Source of the DNA: RGIG250 sp964540025
GTDB lineage: Bacteria > Bacillota > Negativicutes > Selenomonadales > Selenomonadaceae
DNA length: 8,253 bases
NCBI GenBank assembly: GCA_964540025.1
Contig: CAZIKQ010000065.1
Location: forward strand, 1 to 8,253
Reading direction: 5' to 3'
Notes under the pieces: model-generated
Told to the model about the DNA's origin: nothing
The model's input: only the letters and a program-made list of their open reading frames with translations
Database searches by the model: none
Part shown: positions 1 to 4,716 of the stretch, piece by piece
Layout of the letters: the number at the start of each line of letters is the position of its first letter
Numbering within the stretch: position 1 is the stretch's first letter
Position numbers and translations under genes: made by a program

Positions 1-1
1 C

Positions 2-38
2 CTTAGCGATTGCCGAGCGTAGCGATGGCAGAGCTTAG
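2..38. repeat. Repeat arm inverted relative to the far end of the window
   Basis: Positions 2-17 (CTTAGCGATTGCCGAG) are the exact reverse complement of 8211-8226, and 28-38 (GCAGAGCTTAG) is the near-exact reverse complement of 8187-8197, with a slightly different middle. The two ends of the window therefore carry the same short repeat unit in opposite orientations. The unit is rich in short self-complementary segments and has no coding potential. It is best read as one copy of a dispersed intergenic repeat. Whether the two copies are ends of one mobile segment cannot be told from here. Confidence 0.7.
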
Positions 39-48
39 GGAGTCGCAC

Positions 49-171
49 TTCGGCCTGCGGCTTTCGACCACCTCCCCTACAGGGGAGGCTTCGAGTTGCG
101 GCAGTTACTCCACGGGAGCCCTTTGGGCTGAGTGAAAGGGTGGATATAGAGCTGTTTGTCGACAAGCTGAG
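49..171 (+). repeat. 123-bp dispersed repeat, copy 1
   Basis: This stretch matches 4531-4653 in the same orientation over 123 positions, with only about eight differences and no net length change. It contains a hairpin, CCTCCCC-TACA-GGGGAGG (71-88), and ends in the palindrome TTGTCGACAA followed by GCTGAG. Sequence identity stops immediately after GAG: copy 2 continues into a GAGACGG...CCGTCTC hairpin, whereas this copy continues TTCCCTAAGGGG. It shows no reading frame with protein-like features. It is a non-coding repeat, probably of MITE or REP type. Confidence 0.85.
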
Positions 172-206
172 TTCCCTAAGGGGAGCCTTTCGTTGTCAGC
201 CTCACC

Positions 207-240
207 GCCAGCTTCTGCAAACTACCAGTCTTTGCCATCG
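207..240 (+). repeat. 34-bp diverged repeat, copy A
   Basis: This stretch aligns without gaps to 8169-8202 at 26 of 34 positions, sharing GCCAGCT, CAAACTAC and the final ATCG. In both places it follows a Ser/His-like 'CTCA' stretch and sits among hairpins. It is probably a second, more diverged family of intergenic repeat. The similarity is modest but gap-free, so common origin is likely rather than certain. Confidence 0.5.
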
Positions 241-246
241 CTTTTA

Positions 247-274
247 CCCTCTCCGTCAGTCCTGACGGAGAGGG
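247..274. repeat. Perfect 28-bp palindrome
   Basis: CCCTCTCCGTCAG (247-259) is followed by TC and then by its exact complement (262-274). A transcript from either strand would form a 13-bp hairpin with a minimal loop. No T-run follows on either strand, so it is not a standard intrinsic terminator. The left arm resembles the 'CCCTCTCAGTCA' seen at 8149-8160, which suggests it belongs to the same dispersed repeat family. Confidence 0.75.
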
Positions 275-286
275 CGGGGCCTATAG

Positions 287-326
287 AAAACTCCCCTCCG
301 GGCCAGCAGCCGCAGAGGGGAGTTTT
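287..326. terminator. Bidirectional intrinsic terminator after jag
   Basis: AAAACTCCCCTC (287-298) and GAGGGGAGTTTT (315-326) form a perfect 12-bp stem with a 16-nt loop. The arms start and end in A4/T4, so an RNA from either strand ends in a GC-rich stem followed by U residues. It lies 37 bp past the jag stop codon on the minus strand. It is therefore the likely end of the rpmH-rnpA-yidD-yidC-jag transcript, and it would also block transcription entering from the repeat region on the left. The U-tract is short, so efficiency may be moderate. Confidence 0.8.
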
Positions 327-362
327 CGCCGTTCAGGCCGAGGCCGTCCTGTTTAATTTGTC

Positions 363-1400
363 TTATTCCTTCGGCTGCTGACTTTCCTGCGCCGCCTCGG
401 CTTCCTTTTGAGCCCGGACCACGCTCTCGTTGAACATGGAGAAATCCGGCTCATAATTGGGGTCGGTATAGGGAGATTTCTCAAAGCGTCCGCCGCCCCG
501 GCTGCCCCGGAAGCCACCGCGACCGCCGCTCCGGAAGCCGCCGCTGCGGCTGCCCCGGAAGCTGCCGCGTCCGCTGTGTCCGCTGCGGAAACCGCCGCGG
601 CCCCGGTAGCTCTCCTGCTCCTCAGTCCCGTCAGTGTCATAACCCCTTTGGGGAGCCTCGTAATCTCTCTCCGCCGGTTCCGCCGGCTCGTAGCCGAAGG
701 CCTCCTCGAAGGTCCGCTTCGGGGGGCGGTGGCCGCGGCTGACCGGGCCTCTCCGGTTATAGCCGCCATAGGGGGTATTTGGTTCGATGACTACCTTGCG
801 GTGGGGCTCGTCCCCATAGCTGTAGGTCTTGACCCTGTCGTTATCCTGGAGGGTCAGGTGAATGATCTTGCGCTCATGGCAGTTCATGGGCTCAAGCATG
901 ATTTTTTCACCGGTCCGGCAGGACTTGTCTGCCAGGCGCTTCGCCAGAATGCGGAGGGTCTCCTCCCGGCGGGACCGGTAGTCCTCAATGTCGATGAAAA
1001 TCCGGCGGCGGTTCTCGTTGATGCCGCAGTTGGCCGCCAGATTTGTCAGGTACTGGAGGCTGTCCAGGGTCTGGCCATGCTTGCCGATAAGCACCCCCAG
1101 ATTATCCCCGATAAGGTGGATGGTGGCGACCTCCTCGTCGTCGGTAACGGTAAGGTCCACGGGGAGATTCATCAGGCGGAAGACGTTGCGGAGAAAGGCC
1201 TCGGCTGTTTCAACGACGCTGAGCTCCTTCATGGTTACCCGTACCTTGGCGTCGGTACCGCCGAAAAGCCCCAGGAATCCGGGCTTCGGCTCGATAATTA
1301 CTTCCATTTCAGTCTGTTCACGGCTGGCTCCCAGCTCCCTGAGAGCGTTTTCATAGGCTGCTTCCACAGTCTTGCCGGTAGCTTCAATAATTGCTGCCAT
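363..1400 (-). CDS. jag: Jag/KhpB RNA-binding protein with RGG-rich C-terminal tail
   Basis: This 345-residue cytosolic RNA-binding protein belongs to the Jag/KhpB (SpoIIIJ-associated) family. In Firmicutes the family pairs with KhpA and affects mRNA stability, cell elongation and division. Three family domains are visible: the Jag N-terminal domain with the motif KPGFLGLFG (about 39-47), a KH domain with the RNA-contacting loop GKHG (106-109), and an R3H domain with R177-x3-H181 in CHERKIIHL. Family members are usually about 200-260 residues. Here roughly 135 extra residues follow, with an acidic/Pro stretch and then an Arg-Gly-Phe-Ser-rich block (265-306) containing repeated RGGF/RGSF/SGGF units, ending in an acidic, Gln-rich segment. 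The ATG start has GAGGA about 6 nt upstream and lies 19 nt after the yidC stop. It is the last gene of the operon, followed by a terminator. The family assignment is firm; the tail's role is inferred to be extra RNA binding. Confidence 0.95.
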   Translation of the reverse strand: MAAIIEATGKTVEAAYENALRELGASREQTEMEVIIEPKPGFLGLFGGTDAKVRVTMKELSVVETAEAFLRNVFRLMNLPVDLTVTDDEEVATIHLIGDNLGVLIGKHGQTLDSLQYLTNLAANCGINENRRRIFIDIEDYRSRREETLRILAKRLADKSCRTGEKIMLEPMNCHERKIIHLTLQDNDRVKTYSYGDEPHRKVVIEPNTPYGGYNRRGPVSRGHRPPKRTFEEAFGYEPAEPAERDYEAPQRGYDTDGTEEQESYRGRGGFRSGHSGRGSFRGSRSGGFRSGGRGGFRGSRGGGRFEKSPYTDPNYEPDFSMFNESVVRAQKEAEAAQESQQPKE

Positions 1401-1419
1401 TTACTATCCTCGCTAAATA

Positions 1420-2205
1420 TTACTTATTCTTTTTCGGACGCTTAAATTTTTTTATCCTGCGCTCCCTGCCCCTGCTTTGGGAACCGTCTGTCCCTTCAAC
1501 CGCTTTTCCCCCGGCGGCCGCTTCTTCCTTTTCCGCCTTTTCGGCAGGCTTTTCACCTTTCGGGGAGATATCCTGACGGTTCATCCACCACTGCTGGGCG
1601 ATCTGGACGACGTTCATGGTCACCCAGTACACGATGAGGCCGGCCGCGAACTGAAGGCTGATATAGCCGATGAACAGCGGCATGATGATGGTCATGTACT
1701 TGAGGGATTTGTTGCCCTCCGCCGCCGTCTGGGCCGATACGATATAGGTGGTGGCGGCGGACAGTACCGGCAGGATATAGGTAGGATCCGGCTCGGAAAG
1801 GTTGGCCACCCAGAGGAAGCTGGGGTCCCCTTCGTAGGTAAGGGATTGCAGCGCGTAGTAGACCGCCATGAGCACGGGCATCTGGATGAGCATGGGCAGG
1901 CAGCCGTCCAGGGGGCTGACGCCCAGCTCCGCGTACAGCTCCTTCAGCTTCTCCTGCATGAGCATGGGGTCGTTCTTGTACTGCTCCTGAATCTTCTTTA
2001 TTCTCGGCTGGAGGGAGCCCATCGCTTTCATGGATCTGACCTGCTTGACGGTCAGGGGGTACATGGCGCATTTGATTACGATGGTAAAGAGTATGATAGC
2101 CAGGCCGTAGCTTGGCACGCCGGCCGCGCCGGCCGCTTTGTAGAAAAGCTCGATAATACCTGCCACAAGGCGGGCAACGGGATCAAAGATTCCTGAAAAA
2201 TCCAA
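1420..2205 (-). CDS. yidC: YidC/Oxa1/SpoIIIJ membrane protein insertase
   Basis: This polytopic insertase helps fold and insert inner-membrane proteins, alone or with SecYEG. The 261-residue protein has the compact Gram-positive layout without the large periplasmic domain of proteobacterial YidC. A first core membrane segment (about 33-51) carries a conserved basic residue (K45, usually Arg in the hydrophilic groove). It is followed by the cytosolic helical hairpin (about 55-95, including QPRIKKIQEQYKNDP), the CLPMLIQMPVLMAVYYAL segment (102-119), and further membrane segments near 141-160, 170-185 and 188-205. No lipobox cysteine is present near the N-terminus, unlike Bacillus SpoIIIJ. The C-terminus is long and very basic (RERRIKKFKRPKKNK), typical of ribosome contact. 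The start is TTG with AGGA 9 nt upstream; a nearby ATG is followed at once by a stop, so TTG is preferred. It lies between yidD and jag, as in many Firmicutes. Confidence 0.95.
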   Translation of the reverse strand: MDFSGIFDPVARLVAGIIELFYKAAGAAGVPSYGLAIILFTIVIKCAMYPLTVKQVRSMKAMGSLQPRIKKIQEQYKNDPMLMQEKLKELYAELGVSPLDGCLPMLIQMPVLMAVYYALQSLTYEGDPSFLWVANLSEPDPTYILPVLSAATTYIVSAQTAAEGNKSLKYMTIIMPLFIGYISLQFAAGLIVYWVTMNVVQIAQQWWMNRQDISPKGEKPAEKAEKEEAAAGGKAVEGTDGSQSRGRERRIKKFKRPKKNK

Positions 2206-2282
2206 AAAATCACATCCTGAATTTGATGAGGGGTAAATCCGAAATTACTTCTCTGTTACGGTAAACAGTCTGTCTGCTCCGG

Positions 2283-2504
2283 TCACGGCACAGGGTCGTA
2301 GCCGGAAGGTCCAAAAGGCCGGCAGCGGAAAATTCTCTTCAGGGCCAGCCAGCCGCCCTTTGCTGCCCCGTATCGCCCGATAGCGGTGAGAGCGTACTCT
2401 GAGCAGGTTGGATAAAAGCGGCAGCAGGGAGCCTTCAGAGGAGAAATACAGCTTCGATAAAACCGGATGATTGCGATGAGTATTACTTTAGCCATATCCT
2501 TCAC
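2283..2504 (-). CDS. yidD: YidD family membrane protein insertion efficiency factor
   Basis: This is a 73-residue protein of the YidD (DUF37/HlyA-like) family. It is a small membrane-associated protein thought to assist YidC-dependent insertion, with biochemistry poorly defined. The family signature is complete: IRFYRSCISPL near the N-terminus, the cysteine-bearing core CCRFYPTCSEYA (27-38), WLALKRIFRCRPF, and the terminal GGYDPVP-like GYDPVP. The first candidate start is GTG, whose bases overlap the rnpA stop (GTGA), implying translational coupling. An in-frame ATG three codons later (2495) is the alternative and would remove MKD. A 77-bp gap without obvious signals separates it from yidC. 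The family is certain; the start is ambiguous by three codons. Confidence 0.92.
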   Translation of the reverse strand: MKDMAKVILIAIIRFYRSCISPLKAPCCRFYPTCSEYALTAIGRYGAAKGGWLALKRIFRCRPFGPSGYDPVP

Positions 2505-2908
2505 TTCAAAAGCGCTGTCTTTTTCAGCAGATACCTCAGCTCCCGGCGGACCTCCGCCCCATGGGCGGTAACCGCCCCGGGACGGCCGATGAGCAGCAGG
2601 GACCAGCCGTCGGCCACGGTTTCCTGCTCCAGGCGGAAAGCCTCCCTGAGGAGGCGCTTCACCCGGTTGCGGACCACGGCGCAGCCCAGCTTTTTCCCGG
2701 CTGCTACAGCCAGCTTGGCAGGGAGCCTTGAATATTCCAATACCCTGGACTCGCGGACGGATTTTTTCACGCCGGGGTTCTCCGGGCCGCGCTTTAAGGC
2801 GCGAAGTATTATATATCGTCCGGCGGCTCCTTTTCCCTTTGTGTAGACAAGCTGAAATTCACTTTTCTTCTTTATCATGCGCCGGCGGGGTAAAGTGAGT
2901 TTTTTCAT
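2501..2908 (-). CDS. rnpA: Ribonuclease P protein component
   Basis: This is the small basic protein subunit of RNase P, which binds the catalytic RNA (rnpB) and the 5' leader of precursor tRNAs. The chosen ATG gives 135 residues beginning MKKLTLPRRRMIKKKSEF, the usual N-terminal pattern. The RNR signature lies at 80-82 in RNRVKRLLREAFR, preceded by KKLGCAVV. Compared with typical members (about 110-120 residues) there is a longer basic segment (about 40-63) before the conserved LAVAAGKKLG strand. The nearest Shine-Dalgarno-like AGGAG (2932-2928) is 19 nt from this ATG, further than normal. An in-frame ATG at 2965, overlapping the rpmH stop as TAATG, would add 19 residues but requires translation through a terminator hairpin. 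Its stop overlaps the yidD start. The function is firm; the start is uncertain. Confidence 0.93.
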   Translation of the reverse strand: MKKLTLPRRRMIKKKSEFQLVYTKGKGAAGRYIILRALKRGPENPGVKKSVRESRVLEYSRLPAKLAVAAGKKLGCAVVRNRVKRLLREAFRLEQETVADGWSLLLIGRPGAVTAHGAEVRRELRYLLKKTALLK

Positions 2909-2932
2909 AGGGTCGACCGGTGTCTGTCTCCT

Positions 2933-2960
2933 AAAAAAAGAAGGGGTGGCTCCACCCCTT
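2933..2960 (-). terminator. Intrinsic terminator/attenuator between rpmH and rnpA
   Basis: Read on the minus strand, AAGGGGTGG, AG and CCACCCCTT form a 9-bp GC-rich stem with a 2-nt apex, followed by C and seven T residues (2939-2933). This is a textbook Rho-independent terminator starting 4 bp past the rpmH stop codon. The T-run abuts the AGGAG that precedes rnpA. It should make most transcripts end after rpmH, keeping the L34 mRNA abundant and rnpA-jag expression low, unless translation or a factor prevents termination. No second strong promoter is evident between it and rnpA. Confidence 0.88.
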
Positions 2961-2964
2961 TCCA

Positions 2965-3099
2965 TTATGCGGACAGCTTCTCTCTGCCCTTCTTGCGACG
3001 GGCCGCGAGCACCTGACGACCGCCCTTGGTCTTCATGCGCGCGCGGAAACCATGATTCATCTTACGCTTATGGTTGTTCGGCTGATAAGTTCTCTTCAC
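2965..3099 (-). CDS. rpmH: Large ribosomal subunit protein bL34
   Basis: This is 50S ribosomal protein L34, a small arginine/lysine-rich protein embedded in 23S rRNA. Translation gives exactly 44 residues, beginning MKRTYQPNNHKRKMNHGFR and continuing RMKTKGGRQVLAARRKKGR to KLSA, matching the family end to end in both length and motifs. The start is GTG; GGAGG lies 8 nt upstream and no ATG fits the conserved N-terminus. It is the first gene of the operon, about 70 nt downstream of the predicted transcription start, and is followed immediately by an intrinsic terminator. The TAA stop shares its last two bases with an ATG in the rnpA frame (TAATG). Confidence 0.97.
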   Translation of the reverse strand: MKRTYQPNNHKRKMNHGFRARMKTKGGRQVLAARRKKGREKLSA

Positions 3100-3178
3100 G
3101 GCGAATGCCTCCTTCTCCTTCTATTTTTGGGCATAAAATCCCGCTATCAATCACAATAAACGATTCTAGCTGGTAGAC

Positions 3179-3208
3179 ATTATATAAAATCCGGCGGGGC
3201 TTTGTCAA
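3179..3208 (-). promoter_or_regulatory. Strong housekeeping promoter for rpmH operon
   Basis: On the minus strand TTGACA (3208-3203) and TATAAT (3184-3179) match both sigma-70/sigma-A consensus hexamers perfectly, with an 18-bp spacer. Transcription would begin near 3172, giving an mRNA leader of about 70 nt before rpmH. This strength fits a ribosomal protein operon. The roughly 150 bp between this promoter and the end of fic (3209-3358) contain no gene, no DnaA-box cluster and no clear terminator that I can see. Confidence 0.9.
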
Positions 3209-3358
3209 CCACTAGATGTTGTGGTGACGGGAGGATGGGGACCACAAGATGGCCTGGGGAAGGAGTGTATTCAGAAAAAATTCCCCGGCTTAATAGAAAT
3301 GGTAACATTTTTCAGCCGTTATAGTCCCCGAACACCGTTGGCAACGCGCCAGCATATT

Positions 3359-4369
3359 TTATTTGTGTTTTCGATATTTCTGATTTTTACTGTTCGGCTT
3401 GTCGGGGATCGTGCGTTCAATCAGTTTCTGCTCCAAAGCGGGGTTCAGATAATTTTTCCGGAAGGTTGGCCGGTGTGAAAGTCCGAGCCGCTCCATAATT
3501 TTGGCGGCGGAAAGCGTGTCATTACCGAGAACGGAAAGCAGGCGGCCAACCGGCGTTTTATCTTGTTCGGTTACTTGGTCGCCATCTTGGTCGGTGACAT
3601 AGCCAACAACCGTTACCTCCCTCAGGCTGTCTCTGATGATTTCAAGCATAAATTCAACGAATACGGCGCTGTCTGCCTGCCGGTCAGCCGCCCCCAGGGC
3701 ATCGTAGTATTCCTTCTGCCGGGACTTGATCAGTTCCTCAATCGGGAGCCAGAAGAGCAGTTCCTTCCATTTGCCGAGCAGACAACTGTGCCACATTCGT
3801 CCCATTCGTCCGTTGCCGTCTGCAAAAGGATGAATAAATTCAAACTCGTAGTGAAAAACCGCGCTCTTAATCAGAGGGTGAAGCTCTGAACGCTGATACC
3901 AGGCAAACAGATTATGGATATGCTCCGGCACAAATTTTGCCGGAGGAGCCAGATGAATCAGCGCCTCGCCGTCAAACACCCCTACGCCGCCAGAGCGAAA
4001 CCTGCCGTTTTCCGGAACAAGCCCCTTCATCATCAGTCTATGCGCTTTCAGCAGATCCTTCACCGAGGAGGGATCCAACCGCAGCATAAGCTCGTAGGCC
4101 TCGTAGGCGTTCTGTACCTCCCTGATCTCGTTAGGATTGCCGAGGACACGCTTGCCGTCAAGGATGGCCGTCACTTGTGCCAACGAGAGGGAATTATGCT
4201 CAATCGCCAGCGAGGAGTGGATCGTCCTGATGCGATTCGCCCGCCGCAGATGCGGACTGATCGTTCCCGCCTGGAGAACAGTTATATGTCCCAGCTGTTC
4301 GCTGATCTCCCCCACCAGAAATGTCATTTTATCCGTCATGTGAAACGGGGGTTTGTAATCGTCCATCAT
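3359..4369 (-). CDS. Fic/DOC family protein (class II, N-terminal inhibitory motif)
   Basis: This 336-residue protein probably transfers AMP from ATP to a hydroxyl of a target protein (AMPylation). The canonical Fic motif HPFADGNGRMGR is intact (180-191), with catalytic His180 and the Asn/Arg needed for phosphate binding. A flap with RFRSGGVGVFDG (123-134) precedes it. An inhibitory-helix motif, SLAIEHN (53-59), supplies Glu57 as in class II enzymes, although the residue after Glu is His rather than the common Gly or Asn. The C-terminal 65 residues (about 272-336) look like a winged helix, as in many Fic proteins of this architecture. The start is ATGATG with GGGAGG 6 nt upstream. No antitoxin-like small gene lies beside it, consistent with self-inhibition. 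It stands alone next to a repeat element, where dnaA would be expected, suggesting later insertion. The target is unknown. Confidence 0.9.
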   Translation of the reverse strand: MMDDYKPPFHMTDKMTFLVGEISEQLGHITVLQAGTISPHLRRANRIRTIHSSLAIEHNSLSLAQVTAILDGKRVLGNPNEIREVQNAYEAYELMLRLDPSSVKDLLKAHRLMMKGLVPENGRFRSGGVGVFDGEALIHLAPPAKFVPEHIHNLFAWYQRSELHPLIKSAVFHYEFEFIHPFADGNGRMGRMWHSCLLGKWKELLFWLPIEELIKSRQKEYYDALGAADRQADSAVFVEFMLEIIRDSLREVTVVGYVTDQDGDQVTEQDKTPVGRLLSVLGNDTLSAAKIMERLGLSHRPTFRKNYLNPALEQKLIERTIPDKPNSKNQKYRKHK

Positions 4370-4439
4370 CCTTCGCCTCCCGCAAATATATTAGAAAGAG
4401 ACGGGTTTACCGTCTCAGACTGTTGACAAAGGCCACTTT

Positions 4440-4489
4440 ACCCCTTGGCTCCCCTGTAGGGGAGCTGTCAGCGTAGCTGACTGAGGGGT
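4440..4489. other. Predicted three-way-junction fold inside the repeat element
   Basis: An outer stem ACCCCT/AGGGGT (4440-4445 with 4484-4489) encloses two hairpins, GCTCCCC-TGTA-GGGGAGC (4448-4465) and GTCAGC-GTA-GCTGAC (4467-4481). All paired bases are Watson-Crick. The arrangement is more than a simple palindrome and could fold as DNA (cruciform-like) or as RNA. It does not resemble a tRNA or any riboswitch I recognise. Confidence 0.55.
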
Positions 4490-4530
4490 GACATAAGTAA
4501 ACCTCTCGGCTGATCTTCACCCCTCCGGTC

Positions 4531-4653
4531 TTCGGCCTGCGGCCTTCGACCACCTCCCCTACAGGGGAGGCTTTGAGTTGTGGCAGTTACTCCACGGGGA
4601 GCCTTTGGGCTGAGTGAAAGGGTAGATATAGAACTGTTTGTCGACAAGCTGAG
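4531..4653 (+). repeat. 123-bp dispersed repeat, copy 2
   Basis: This is nearly identical to 49-171 in the same orientation, with about eight substitutions. It includes the hairpin CCTCCCC-TACA-GGGGAGG (4553-4570) and the terminal palindrome TTGTCGACAA (4638-4647). It occupies the right half of the MITE-like element and ends within its right TIR. The flanks outside the copy differ completely from those of copy 1, showing that the unit has been dispersed. Confidence 0.85.
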
Positions 4654-4716
4654 ACGGATTGCACCGTCTCTTCTTTGCCATTAAACCTCCGTTTATGAGG
4701 CTAGTATTATTTTAAG

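Larger units (their letters stand above)
4398..4670. mobile_element. MITE-like element with terminal inverted repeats and terminal hairpins
   Basis: Positions 4410-4430 and the reverse complement of 4637-4657 agree at 18 of 21 bases (CCGTCTCAG..TGT.GACAAA). Each TIR is extended outward into the same hairpin: GAGACGG-loop-CCGTCTC at 4398-4416 and at 4651-4670. The loops differ (GTTTA and ATTGCA) while the arms are identical. In each case the outward side is pyrimidine-rich in the sense of transcription leaving the element (TTTCT on the left, TTCTTT on the right), so both ends resemble outward-facing terminators. The interior has no convincing gene and holds the 123-bp repeat and a branched foldable segment. 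It fills the fic to 3D-gene gap. No clear target-site duplication was recognised, and no transposase is present, so any mobility would be in trans. Confidence 0.6.

Noticed and set aside
49..171. CRISPR array from repeated hairpin units
   Set aside because: There are only two copies 4.5 kb apart, each 123 bp, with no regular spacers and no cas genes.
193..381. Possible 62-residue protein in the left intergenic region
   Set aside because: It runs across the palindrome, the terminator and into the end of jag, has no ribosome binding site, and has a composition typical of repeat DNA.
408..1445. Long plus-strand open frame of 345 codons opposite jag
   Set aside because: It is antisense to a gene with three clear domains, is low-complexity Ala/Val/Leu-rich and has no family motif. 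It is a by-product of G+C-rich codon use.
1477..2196. Plus-strand open frame opposite yidC
   Set aside because: It is His/Gly/Asp-rich with no recognisable domain and lies wholly antisense to yidC; other long plus-strand frames at 4936-5667 and 5592-6461 were rejected on the same grounds.
3209..3358. Possible origin of replication upstream of rpmH
   Set aside because: No cluster of TTATCCACA-like boxes and no A/T-rich unwinding repeats were found, and dnaA is not adjacent.
3359..4369. Fic as half of a toxin-antitoxin pair
   Set aside because: No small antitoxin-like gene lies on either side, and the protein carries its own inhibitory glutamate motif.
4440..4489. tRNA or riboswitch
   Set aside because: The branched fold lacks a CCA-ready acceptor stem, anticodon-like loop and TPsiC motif, and lies inside a repeat element rather than in the leader of a metabolic gene.
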